From NCBI RefSeq assembly GCF_016595245.1, contig NZ_JAENHM010000028.1, forward strand, positions 1 to 64,000: 64,000 bases of DNA. Direction: 5' to 3'. The notes under the pieces were generated by a model. The model saw only the letters and a program-made list of their open reading frames with translations. It was not told the origin of the DNA and did no database searches. The stretch comes from Azospirillum endophyticum (GTDB taxonomy: Bacteria > Pseudomonadota > Alphaproteobacteria > Azospirillales > Azospirillaceae). Positions 28,167 through 36,270 of this stretch are shown here, in pieces. A program made the translations under genes and the position numbers. Numbering within the stretch: the stretch's first letter is position 1; each line of letters begins with the position of its first letter.

Positions 28167-28610
28167 TCACTCCACCAGCCGGATCTCCGTCGTCGCCACG
28201 CCCGCGGCGCCGACCGCCACCGCATAATCGTCGAAGCTGGGCGGACCGAAGCTGCCGCGGGCGGAGCGGCTGAAGCCGTGCGGTTCGGCTGGAATGCCGA
28301 ACAGGCCGGTGGCGAGTTCGCCGTTGTTGTCCAGATCCTGGAAGGCGATCAGCCCGTAGCGCCCGGCCGGCAGGTCGGGAAAGACCACCTGCAGCTCCGT
28401 CCCCAACGCGGCGGCGAAATAGCCGGCGCGCGGTGTCTTGGCCTTCTCCGCTTCTGCGCTGTCGAACAACGCCACCATCACCTTGCCCTGGTTGGGCTTG
28501 ACGTTGCGGACGGTCGCGCGGAGTTCTCCCGCCGTGGCCGCTCCGGTGAACGTCACGACCATCAGGGCCATGACGGCGACCGCGCATGCACATCCAGGGC
28601 GAGACGTCAT
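28167..28610 (-). CDS. Secreted DUF2141 family protein
   Basis: 147 residues. The N-terminal signal peptide (MTSRPGCACAVAVMALMVVTFTGAATAGE) is followed by a DUF2141 domain: LRATVRNVKPNQGKVMVALFDSAEAEK, LPAGRYGLIAFQDLDNNGELATGLFGIPAEPHGFSRSARGSFGPPSFDDYAV. This is a periplasmic beta-sandwich family of unknown function. The start at 28610 has GAGGGG upstream; a GTG five codons earlier would include that ribosome binding site. It follows gpsA on the same strand with a 60 bp gap. Confidence 0.85.
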   Translation of the reverse strand: MTSRPGCACAVAVMALMVVTFTGAATAGELRATVRNVKPNQGKVMVALFDSAEAEKAKTPRAGYFAAALGTELQVVFPDLPAGRYGLIAFQDLDNNGELATGLFGIPAEPHGFSRSARGSFGPPSFDDYAVAVGAAGVATTEIRLVE

Positions 28611-28670
28611 TCCTGTTCCCCTCACATAAGGCCGCTTCCGGTTCCCTTACATAAGGCGATCCGACGGACC

Positions 28671-29690
28671 CTAAACCCCCTCGCCCCGGAAGGGTCGCGA
28701 CAGCAGCCCGTCGATGGTCTCGTCCAGCCCGGCGCCCCGGTTCAGGATGGCGTCGACCGCGGCGCAGATCGGCATGTCGACGCCCAGCTTCGCCGCCAGC
28801 CCGACCACCGCGGCGGCGGTGTAGACGCCTTCCGCCACCGACCGGCGCACCGCCAGGATCTCGGCCAGCGCCTTGCCCTCGCCCAGCGCCGCGCCCAGCG
28901 ACATGTTGCGCGACTGCAGGCTGGAGCAGGTCAGCGTCAGGTCGCCCAGACCCGACAGCCCCATCAGGGTCTCCGCCCGGCCGCCGAGCGCCAGCGCCAG
29001 CCGGGTGATCTCGGCCAGCCCACGGGTGATCAGCGCGGCGCGGGCGTTGTCGCCCAGCCGCCGGCCCTCGACCACGCCGCAGGCGATGGCCAGCACATTC
29101 TTCACCGCCCCGCCGATCTGCGAGCCGACGACATCGTCCGAGCGGTAGGGCCGGAAGGTGCGGCTGCCCAGGGCGGCGACCAGCGCCGTGCCCAGCGCCT
29201 CGTCGGCGCAGGCCAGCGTCACCGCCGTCGGCAGCCCGCGCGCCACCTCCGCCGCGAAGGTCGGGCCGGACAGGATCGCCACCGGGTTGCCGCCCGGCAG
29301 GGAGGCCGCGACCGCCTCGCTCATCAGCGCGTGGCTGTCCAGCTCGATCCCCTTGGCGCAGACGACCACGGACGCGCCCGGCTTCAGCAGCGGCGCCATC
29401 CGCGCGGTGACGCTGCGCGCATGCTGGGCCGGCGACACCAGCAGCACCGCGTCGCAGTCGCCGAGGTCGCCCAAGTCGCCGGTGACCCGCAGCGCGTCGG
29501 GCAGCGGAACGCCGGGCAGATAGTCGCGGTTCTCGCGGCGGATGCTCATCGCCTCCACCACCGCGGGTTCGCGCGCCCACAGCAGCGTCTCGCGTCCGGC
29601 CCGCAACGCCGCCAGTGCCAGCGCCGTGCCCCAGGCGCCGCCACCGACGACGCCGATGCGGCGGAGGGGAGAGGGGGACATCGTTTTCAT
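28671..29690 (-). CDS. gpsA: Glycerol-3-phosphate dehydrogenase [NAD(P)+]
   Basis: 339 residues. Reduces dihydroxyacetone phosphate to sn-glycerol-3-phosphate for phospholipid synthesis; cytosolic. Rossmann motif GGGAWG (16-21), substrate region LSGPTFAAEVARGLPTAVTLA, and the catalytic lysine region IGGAVKNVLAIACGVVEGRRLGDNARAALITRGLAEI are intact, with LSGLGDLTLTCSS. Downstream of tsaD on the same strand, a frequent alphaproteobacterial pairing; a REP doublet lies between them. Start 29690, with an ATG three codons later also possible. Confidence 0.96.
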   Translation of the reverse strand: MKTMSPSPLRRIGVVGGGAWGTALALAALRAGRETLLWAREPAVVEAMSIRRENRDYLPGVPLPDALRVTGDLGDLGDCDAVLLVSPAQHARSVTARMAPLLKPGASVVVCAKGIELDSHALMSEAVAASLPGGNPVAILSGPTFAAEVARGLPTAVTLACADEALGTALVAALGSRTFRPYRSDDVVGSQIGGAVKNVLAIACGVVEGRRLGDNARAALITRGLAEITRLALALGGRAETLMGLSGLGDLTLTCSSLQSRNMSLGAALGEGKALAEILAVRRSVAEGVYTAAAVVGLAAKLGVDMPICAAVDAILNRGAGLDETIDGLLSRPFRGEGV

Positions 29691-29717
29691 CTCGCCACGT
29701 ATCCATTCCGGTCAAAA

Positions 29718-29871
29718 CCCTCTCCCGTCCCGGGAGAGGGAGGGGACCCGCGCCGAAGGCGTGGGGAGGGTGAGGGGTGATCCAAGGAACCGGAAGCGCA
29801 TAACCCTTTGCACCACCCCTCACCCTTCCCGCTTAGCGGGCCCCTTCCCTCTCCCGGGGCGGGAGAGGGAA
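29718..29871. repeat. REP doublet between gpsA and tsaD
   Basis: Two inverted units, CCCTCTCCCGTCCCGGGAGAGGG (29719-29741) with GGGAGGGTGAGGGG, and CCCCTCACCCTTCCCGC with CCCTCTCCCGGGGCGGGAGAGGG (to about 29870), separated by about 35 bases. It spans most of the 184 bp gap, so any gpsA promoter or tsaD-gpsA readthrough must pass it. Confidence 0.85.
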
Positions 29872-29874
29872 ATC

Positions 29875-30948
29875 TCACGCCTTCACCCCCGCCCCGACGC
29901 CCGCGCGCCCGATCACCGGCGCCGCGTCCGGGTCCAGCGGCCAGCGCGGGCGGGGGGCGAAGTTCAACGGGTCGCTCTCGCCCAGCCGGAAGCGCTCGAT
30001 CCCGGCCCAGGCGATCATCGCCGCGTTGTCGGTGCACAGGCGGAGCGGCGGGGCGACGAACCGCATGCGCTGCTTCTCCGCCAGCATCGACAGCCGGCTG
30101 CGGATCGCCTTGTTGGCGGCGACGCCGCCGGCGACCACCAGGGCACCGCCCTGCGGATGCTCCTCCTTGAAGCGGCGGATGGCGCGGCCGCAGCGGTCGG
30201 CCAGCACCTCCGCCACCGTCGCCTGGAAGGCGGCGGCGAGGTCGTCGCGGTCGGTTTCCGACAGCACGCCTCCCAGCTCCTCCACATGCCGCCGCACCGC
30301 GGTCTTCAACCCGGAGAAGGAGAAATCGCAGCCCGGGCGCCCCAGCATCGGCCGCGGCAGCTCGAAGCGCGCCGGATTGGTCGCCCGCGCCGCCGCCTTC
30401 TCCACCAGCGGTCCGCCGGGATAGCCCAGCCCCAGCAGCTTGGCGGTCTTGTCGAACGCCTCGCCCACCGCGTCGTCGATGGTGGTGCCGAGCCGGCGGT
30501 AACGCCCCACCCCCTCGACCGCCAGCAGCTGGCAATGGCCGCCCGACACCAGCAGAAGCAGATAGGGAAAGGCGACGTCGTCGGTCAGCCGGGCGGTCAG
30601 CGCGTGGCCTTCCAGATGATTGACGGCGACGAAGGGAAGCCCGCGCGCCGCGGCGATGGCCTTGGCGGTCATCACGCCGACGATGACGCCGCCGATCAGC
30701 CCCGGCCCGCCGGTTGCCGCCACCGCATCGAGGTCGCCGAAGCCGATCCCGGCCTCGTCCATCGCGCGGCGGATCAGCCCGTCGAGATGCTGCAGATGGG
30801 CGCGGGCGGCGATTTCCGGGACGACGCCGCCATAGGGCGTGTGGTCGTCCAGCTGCGACAGCACGACGTCGGCGCGGATCTCGCGCGCATCTGTGACGAC
30901 GGCGGCGGCCGTCTCGTCGCAGCTCGTTTCGATTCCAAGAACGATCAT
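29875..30948 (-). CDS. tsaD: tRNA N6-adenosine threonylcarbamoyltransferase TsaD
   Basis: 357 residues. Transfers the threonylcarbamoyl group to A37 of ANN-reading tRNAs with TsaB/TsaE. The N-terminal [18 protein letters not shown], the metal-binding HLEGH (111-115), [13 protein letters not shown] and the ASKHA-fold [10 protein letters not shown] are all present. It diverges from hemC across 153 bp, a widely conserved arrangement in alphaproteobacteria. Length is normal. Confidence 0.97.
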   Translation of the reverse strand: MIVLGIETSCDETAAAVVTDAREIRADVVLSQLDDHTPYGGVVPEIAARAHLQHLDGLIRRAMDEAGIGFGDLDAVAATGGPGLIGGVIVGVMTAKAIAAARGLPFVAVNHLEGHALTARLTDDVAFPYLLLLVSGGHCQLLAVEGVGRYRRLGTTIDDAVGEAFDKTAKLLGLGYPGGPLVEKAAARATNPARFELPRPMLGRPGCDFSFSGLKTAVRRHVEELGGVLSETDRDDLAAAFQATVAEVLADRCGRAIRRFKEEHPQGGALVVAGGVAANKAIRSRLSMLAEKQRMRFVAPPLRLCTDNAAMIAWAGIERFRLGESDPLNFAPRPRWPLDPDAAPVIGRAGVGAGVKA

Positions 30949-31101
30949 GGCGCCAAGTTAGCCGCCTTGGCCCGCCGGGTACAGGACGCAGTTGCGTGGC
31001 CGCACCCGGCGGCGAAGCGTGAAATTTGATCCGCCTCAATCTTCGGTATGGCAGGGCGACGAATCCTTGCAAAGCTGCGCGGATCCCCTAGAACACGCCC
31101 T

Positions 31102-32040
31102 ATGACGACCCACCCGCTCCGTATCGGGACGCGCGGCAGCCCGCTGGCGCTGGCGCAGGCCCATGAAACCCGCGACCGCCTGATCGCCGTCCACCCGCAT
31201 CTCGCCGCCCCGGGCGCCATCGAGATCGTCGTCTTCAAGACCACCGGCGATCGCATCCTCGACCGCACCCTGGCGGAAGCCGGCGGCAAGGGCCTGTTCA
31301 CCAAGGAGCTGGAGGAGGCGCTGTTCGACGGCCGCGCCGACCTCGCCGTCCATTCGATGAAGGACGTGCCGACCCAGCTTCCCGACGGGCTGGAGATCGC
31401 CACCCTGCTGCCGCGCGAGGATCCGCGCGACGCCTTCTTCGCCCGGTCCGGCGGCGGCCTGGCCGACCTGCCGGCCGGCGCCGTGGTCGGCACCGCCGGG
31501 CTGCGCCGACAGGCCCAGGTGCTGGAGCTGCGTCCCGACCTGAAGATCGTCCCCCTGCGCGGCAACGTGCAGACCCGCCTGTCGAAGCTGGACGCCGGAG
31601 AGGTGGACGCCACCCTGCTGGCGCTGGCGGGCCTGCGCCGGCTGGGCCTGACGGACCGCATCACCGCGGTGCTGGAACCGGAAACCATGCTGCCCGCGGT
31701 CGCCCAGGGTGCCATCGGCATCGAGATCCGCAGCGACGACACCACCACCCGCGCCCTGCTGGCCCCGCTGAACTGTGCGGAAACCACGGTCCGGGTGACC
31801 GCGGAGCGAGCTTTGCTGGCCGCCCTCGACGGATCCTGCCGTACCCCCATCGCCGCATTGGCGGTGCTGGACGGCGACGACCTGCACCTGCGCGCCAAGG
31901 TGCTGTCGCACGACGGCCGCAGCATCTTCCGCGCCGAACGCCGCGGCAAGGCAGCCGACGCCGAGTCGCTGGGCAGCGACGCCGGAGCCGAGATCCGGGC
32001 GCAGCTGCCGCCCGATTTCTTCACCGCGGCACCACACTGA
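31102..32040 (+). CDS. hemC: Porphobilinogen deaminase (hydroxymethylbilane synthase)
   Basis: 312 residues. Polymerises four porphobilinogens to hydroxymethylbilane in haem and corrin synthesis. The start MTTHPLRIGTRGSPLALAQA is typical; KTTGDRILDRTLAEAGGKGLFTKELEEALFDGRADLAVHSMKDVPT and the dipyrromethane-cofactor Cys246 in LDGSCRTPIAA are present. An upstream start at 31048 has no homology. It is followed by hemD after 25 bases. Confidence 0.97.
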   Translation: MTTHPLRIGTRGSPLALAQAHETRDRLIAVHPHLAAPGAIEIVVFKTTGDRILDRTLAEAGGKGLFTKELEEALFDGRADLAVHSMKDVPTQLPDGLEIATLLPREDPRDAFFARSGGGLADLPAGAVVGTAGLRRQAQVLELRPDLKIVPLRGNVQTRLSKLDAGEVDATLLALAGLRRLGLTDRITAVLEPETMLPAVAQGAIGIEIRSDDTTTRALLAPLNCAETTVRVTAERALLAALDGSCRTPIAALAVLDGDDLHLRAKVLSHDGRSIFRAERRGKAADAESLGSDAGAEIRAQLPPDFFTAAPH

Positions 32041-32065
32041 CCTTCACCTTGGCCGGGTTTTCCGC

Positions 32066-32836
32066 ATGATGGGAAAACAGCCCCAGCCCTCTTCCGGCCG
32101 GCCGCGGACCCGCCTGCTGGTGACCCGTCCGGCCGAGGATGCAGAGCCGCTGGTACGCCGGCTGGAAGCGCTCGGCCATGCCGTGGCGGTGGAGCCGATG
32201 CTGTCCATGCTCTGGCTCGACGGGCCGGAGCCGGATCTCTCCGACGTACAAGCCCTGCTGTTCACCAGCGCGAACGGCGTACGCGCCTATGCCAAACGTA
32301 CAGGGCGGCGCGACCGCCCGGTGCACGCCGTCGGCGACGCCACGGCGCGGGCGGCGCGGGCGGCCGGTTTCACCGAGGTCGACAGCGCGTCGGGCGACGT
32401 GTACGCGCTCGCCGAGCGTGTCCGCCTGCTGCGCGATCCCGCCGCCGGTACGCTCCTGCATGCGGCGGGGAGCAAGGTGGCGGGCGACCTTGCCGGGCTG
32501 CTGGGGGCAGCCGGGTTCACGCTGCGGCGCAGCGTGATGTACGATGCCGTACCCGCGCTAACCCTGTCGGACGAGACCGCGACGTTTTTGCGTACGTCGG
32601 GGCTCGACGGCGTGTTGTTTTTCTCTCCCCGAACTGCCGCATCCTTTGTTAGGCTGCTGGCCGAGGCGGGGCTGGTCGATCGTTGTCGTACGGTCGATGC
32701 GTTCTGCCTCAGCCCCGCGGTCGCGGAGGCTGCCCGTGCGTATGGCGACGAGGGAGTGGCGCCGTGGCGAAGCGTACGGGTGGCGGCGCGGCCGGAGCAG
32801 GATGCCCTGCTCGATCTGTTGCCGGTCGCCGGTTAA
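32066..32836 (+). CDS. hemD: Uroporphyrinogen-III synthase
   Basis: 256 residues. Cyclises hydroxymethylbilane to uroporphyrinogen III. The family is poorly conserved; visible hallmarks are LLVTRPAEDAEPLVRRLEALGH, ALLFTSANGVRAYA, LLHAAGSKVAGDLAGLL, and DGVLFFSPRTAASFVRLL. Position between hemC and the Mic60/hemY pair supports the call. The region is locally rich in GTAC, with four CGTACG hexamers inside the gene. Start ATG at 32066 or the next codon. Confidence 0.92.
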   Translation: MMGKQPQPSSGRPRTRLLVTRPAEDAEPLVRRLEALGHAVAVEPMLSMLWLDGPEPDLSDVQALLFTSANGVRAYAKRTGRRDRPVHAVGDATARAARAAGFTEVDSASGDVYALAERVRLLRDPAAGTLLHAAGSKVAGDLAGLLGAAGFTLRRSVMYDAVPALTLSDETATFLRTSGLDGVLFFSPRTAASFVRLLAEAGLVDRCRTVDAFCLSPAVAEAARAYGDEGVAPWRSVRVAARPEQDALLDLLPVAG

Positions 32837-32902
32837 CCCCGGCGCGGTCCGGCCGTACGGCTTACACCCCCGGTGCTTCCGGGTGGTCGGTTTAGCCGTA
32901 CG
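32278..32902. repeat. Cluster of six CGTACG palindromes
   Basis: CGTACG occurs at 32278, 32591, 32687, 32773, 32854 and 32897. At this base composition about one per 3 kb is expected. The last two sit inside a 10-base inverted repeat, CCGTACGGCT (32853-32862) and AGCCGTACGG (32894-32903), in the gap after hemD. Meaning unknown. Confidence 0.6.
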
Positions 32903-32971
32903 GGGGACGAGGGGGACCGGTCAGGGGGCTGTGACGTTAAGACGAACAACAGCGAACCGAAGGTACAGCCC

Positions 32972-34756
32972 ATGACCTCTCGTCCAGGCTCCGAACGCCC
33001 CGGCACCGACCGTGACGGCGACGGCGCCAGCACCGGCAATGCGGCGGTCGACCGCATCGTCGAACGTTTCGGCGGTATCCGCCCGATGGCCCACAAGCTG
33101 GACACCCCGGTCACGACGGTCCAGGGCTGGAAGAAGCGCGGCGCGATCCCGCTGGCCCGCCATGCCGACCTGCGCGCCGCCGCCGCCAAGCACCGCATCA
33201 AGCTCGACGACGCCGATCTGGACGCAGCCACCCCCAGCGAGGATCGGCCGACGGACTCCGCCGTCATCATCCCGGCCGCAACCACCATCGACGTGCCCCC
33301 GGTGGCCGATCCGGTGCCGACCGCCTCCCCGGCCGACACCATTCCCGGCGCCGACCTGCCGACCGCCGGACTGACCTCCGGTGCCGCGACCGAATTGCAG
33401 TCGTCCGACGCCCTGATCCCGCCGGCCATGCCGCTCGGCACCACGGACAGCCTCGCCGATACGCCGAAGAGCGACGCGCCGAAGGCCGCAGAGATCAAGA
33501 GCGAGTCCAAGCCGGACGGCATCAAATCCGACGCCGTGAAGTCCGGCACCGCGAAGTCCGACGGGCCCAAGACCTCCACCGGTTCCTGGACGCCGTCCGG
33601 CACCACCGGCAGCGCGGGCTATGGCCGCAGCGCCGATGCCGAGCCGTCGCGTCCCACCATCGCCCCTACCATCACCCCTGCGCCGTCCTACATCGACGAG
33701 CCGCGCTCCGGCAGCGGCTTCGCCACCGCGCTGTCGGTGGTCGCATTGCTGGTGGGCGCCGCCGCCCTGTCGGCACCCTGGTGGGGTCCCGCCTTGCCCG
33801 GCTGGCCGGCGCCGGCCGCTCCCGCCGCCTCTTCCGCCGCCGCACCGGCCGACCCGGCGCTCCGCGCCCAGATCCAGCAGCTCGTCGACCGCGTCGGCAA
33901 GCTGGAGCAGCGTCCGGCCGCCGGTGGAGCCACCAATGGAGCTGGCGACGGCACCGCCACCGTCGACCTCTCCGCGCTGACCCAGCGGATCGATGCGCTC
34001 GAGAAGCGCCCGGCGGCCACCCCCGACACCGGGGTGGCCGACGCCCAGAAGGCGCTGGCCGACCGCCTCGCCGCGCTGGAGCAGAAGGTCACCGCCGCCG
34101 CCGGCAACGCCCAGGCGGCGCAGCAACTGAAGGGCGAGGTCGATTCGCTGAAGCAGCAGGTCACCAGCGTCAACCAGGCCGTCAACGAACGCCAGGACGC
34201 CGCCACCGCCGCCCAGGCGCTGGTGCTCGCTGCCGGACAGCTGCGCGCCTCCCTGTCGGGCGGGCAGCCGTTCCAGCAGGATCTCCAGGCGGTCCGCGCG
34301 CTCAACATCGCCGATGCCGGCGTGACCCAGCCGCTCGACGCCGTGGCGTCCTACGCCGCCAAGGGCATCCCGACCCGCGCTCAGCTGACCGACCGCTTCC
34401 AGCCGCTGGCCGGCGAGATCGTCCGCGCCGAGATCCGCGGCGAGGGCAACAGCTGGATCGACTCGGCGGTCGGCAAGCTGTCGACCCTGGTCACCGTGCG
34501 CCGTGAGGGCGGCGGGGTGGTCGGCACCACCGCCGACGCCGTCGTCGCCCGTGCCGAGGCCGCGCTCGACGCCGGCAACCTCGCCAAGGCGGTGGAAGAG
34601 CTGTCGGCGCTGCAAGGTCCGGCCGCACAGACCGCTGCCCCCTGGCTGGCCGACGCCAAGGCGCGTCTGGCCGCCGATCAGGCCGCGCGCCAGTTGAACG
34701 ACCGCGCCATCGCCCTGATGACGACCGCCGCCGGCGGAAAGGGGACGGCCCAATGA
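32972..34756 (+). CDS. Mic60/mitofilin-like inner-membrane protein with N-terminal HTH-like domain
   Basis: 594 residues. Bacterial relative of mitochondrial Mic60, placed as usual between hemD and hemY. Order: a basic HTH-like module at about 23-76 (IVERFGGIRPMAHKLDTPVTTVQGWKKRGAIPLARHADL), a long Ala/Pro/Asp/Lys-rich disordered linker (about 80-245), one membrane helix at about 247-268, coiled coil at about 295-430, and a C-terminal mitofilin signature (LNIADAGVTQPLDAVASYAAKGIPTRAQLTDRFQ). Alphaproteobacterial Mic60 shapes intracytoplasmic membranes. The start at 32972 follows GAAGGTACAGCC; a longer frame from 32873 runs through the inverted repeat. Overlaps hemY by four bases. Confidence 0.85.
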   Translation: MTSRPGSERPGTDRDGDGASTGNAAVDRIVERFGGIRPMAHKLDTPVTTVQGWKKRGAIPLARHADLRAAAAKHRIKLDDADLDAATPSEDRPTDSAVIIPAATTIDVPPVADPVPTASPADTIPGADLPTAGLTSGAATELQSSDALIPPAMPLGTTDSLADTPKSDAPKAAEIKSESKPDGIKSDAVKSGTAKSDGPKTSTGSWTPSGTTGSAGYGRSADAEPSRPTIAPTITPAPSYIDEPRSGSGFATALSVVALLVGAAALSAPWWGPALPGWPAPAAPAASSAAAPADPALRAQIQQLVDRVGKLEQRPAAGGATNGAGDGTATVDLSALTQRIDALEKRPAATPDTGVADAQKALADRLAALEQKVTAAAGNAQAAQQLKGEVDSLKQQVTSVNQAVNERQDAATAAQALVLAAGQLRASLSGGQPFQQDLQAVRALNIADAGVTQPLDAVASYAAKGIPTRAQLTDRFQPLAGEIVRAEIRGEGNSWIDSAVGKLSTLVTVRREGGGVVGTTADAVVARAEAALDAGNLAKAVEELSALQGPAAQTAAPWLADAKARLAADQAARQLNDRAIALMTTAAGGKGTAQ

Positions 34757-36102
34757 TCCGCGCCCTCTGGTTCCTTCTGAAGGTCGCGGTGGTCATCGCC
34801 GCCGCGATCTGGCTCGCCGACCGTCCCGGCACCGTCAGCGTCCACTGGCTGGGCTATGCCGTCGAGGCGCCCTTCTGGGTCGCCCTGCTGGTCACGCTGG
34901 TGGTGCTGGGCATCGCGGCGCTGGGCTACCGACTGCTCCGCGGCCTGATCCGCACGCCGCAGCGCATCCGCCGCCACAGCCGGGCCCGCCGCCGCGAGCG
35001 CGGCTACCGCGCCCTGACCCAGGGCATGGTCGCCATCGCCGCCGGCGACGCCCCGACCGCGCGCAAGATGGCGCGCAAGGCCGACGGGCTGCTGAACGAG
35101 CCGCCGCTGACCATGCTGCTGTCGGCCCAGGCCGCCCAGCTGCAGGGCGACGAGCGCGCCGCCCGGCAGTATTTCGAGGCGATGCTGGAGCGGCCGGAAA
35201 CGGCCTTCCTCGGCATGCGCGGGCTGCTGACCCAGGCGATCAAGTCGGGCGACCGGGTGGAGGCGCTGAACCTCGCCCGCAAGGCGCGCGGGCTGCAGCC
35301 CAACACGCCCTGGCTGCTCGGAACGCTCTATGACCTTGAGGCGCAGGCCGGCGACTGGGCTGCCGCCGAAGGCACGCTGCAGCAGGCGATCCAGGCCGGG
35401 GCCATCCCGACCGAGGAGGGCCGCCGCCACCGCGCCGTCCTGCTGCTGGAGCGCAGCTTCGAGGCCGAACGCCGCGGCCGCGCCGACACCGCCCTGTCGC
35501 ACGCCCAGGCGGCGCACGACATGATGCCCGGCTTCGCCCCCGCCGCCGTGCGGCTGGCCCGCCTGCAGGTCGCCGCCGACCGGCTGAAGCCCGCCGCCAA
35601 GGTGGTGGAGCGGGCGTGGCGCCATGCGCCGCATCCGGAGCTGGCCGACATCTACCGGACCATCGTTTCCAGCTACGACCCGCTCACCCGCGTCCGGCTG
35701 TTCCAGAAGCTGGTGCGTCTGGCCCCCGACTCGGCCGAATCGCACGTCGCCGTCGCCCAGGCCGCCATCGAGGCCCAGCTGTGGGGCGAGGCGCGCCAGC
35801 ATCTGAACCGCGCCATGGAGATCGGTCCGACCCGCCGCGCCTATCGCCTGATGGCCGAGCTGGACCGTAGCGAGCGGCACGACGACGAGGCTGCCAAGGA
35901 CTGGCTGGCCAAGGCTGCCGACGCGCCGGAGGATCCGGTGTGGACCTGCGGCTCCTGCGGGGCGGTCAGCCACAACTGGGGCGGGCTGTGCGGCCATTGC
36001 GGCGCCTTCGACAGCCTGACCTGGAAGACGCCGACGGTCGCCGTCCCGCTGATGGAACCGACCGACATCCCCCCGGCGCTGGCCCGTCCGGTCACCGTGT
36101 GA
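34753..36102 (+). CDS. hemY: HemY-like TPR membrane protein with C-terminal zinc ribbon
   Basis: 449 residues. Two N-terminal membrane helices (LWFLLKVAVVIAAAIWLA and FWVALLVTLVVLGIAALGYRLL) define the HemY_N domain, followed by TPR-type helices to about residue 390. The end carries a C4 zinc ribbon: CGSCG and CGHCG spaced by 14 residues. HemY proteins accompany haem-synthesis genes in proteobacteria but are not the protoporphyrinogen oxidase of the same name. Its ATG overlaps the stop of the Mic60-like gene (ATGA), so the two are coupled. Confidence 0.9.
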   Translation: MIRALWFLLKVAVVIAAAIWLADRPGTVSVHWLGYAVEAPFWVALLVTLVVLGIAALGYRLLRGLIRTPQRIRRHSRARRRERGYRALTQGMVAIAAGDAPTARKMARKADGLLNEPPLTMLLSAQAAQLQGDERAARQYFEAMLERPETAFLGMRGLLTQAIKSGDRVEALNLARKARGLQPNTPWLLGTLYDLEAQAGDWAAAEGTLQQAIQAGAIPTEEGRRHRAVLLLERSFEAERRGRADTALSHAQAAHDMMPGFAPAAVRLARLQVAADRLKPAAKVVERAWRHAPHPELADIYRTIVSSYDPLTRVRLFQKLVRLAPDSAESHVAVAQAAIEAQLWGEARQHLNRAMEIGPTRRAYRLMAELDRSERHDDEAAKDWLAKAADAPEDPVWTCGSCGAVSHNWGGLCGHCGAFDSLTWKTPTVAVPLMEPTDIPPALARPVTV

Positions 36103-36119
36103 GGATGAAGTGCTGAAAA

Positions 36120-36270
36120 TCCCCTCTCCCGCCCCGGGAGAGGGAGGGGCCCGCCGAAGGCGGGAGGGTGAGGGGCAAGGTAGACATGGATTTCTGATCC
36201 TTGCCCTACCCCTCACCCCTCCCAAGCTTCGCTTGGGTCCCTCCCCTCTCCCGGGGCGGGAGAGGGTTTT
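36120..36270. repeat. REP doublet between hemY and the beta-helix gene
   Basis: CCCCTCTCCCGCCCCGGGAGAGGG (about 36120-36143) with GGAGGGTGAGGGGC, and the inverted CCCCTCACCCCTCCC...CCCTCTCCCGGGGCGGGAGAGGG (about 36209-36268), ending in GTTTTTT. It fills the space between convergent genes and could terminate both; the T-run after it favours termination of the + strand transcript. Confidence 0.85.
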
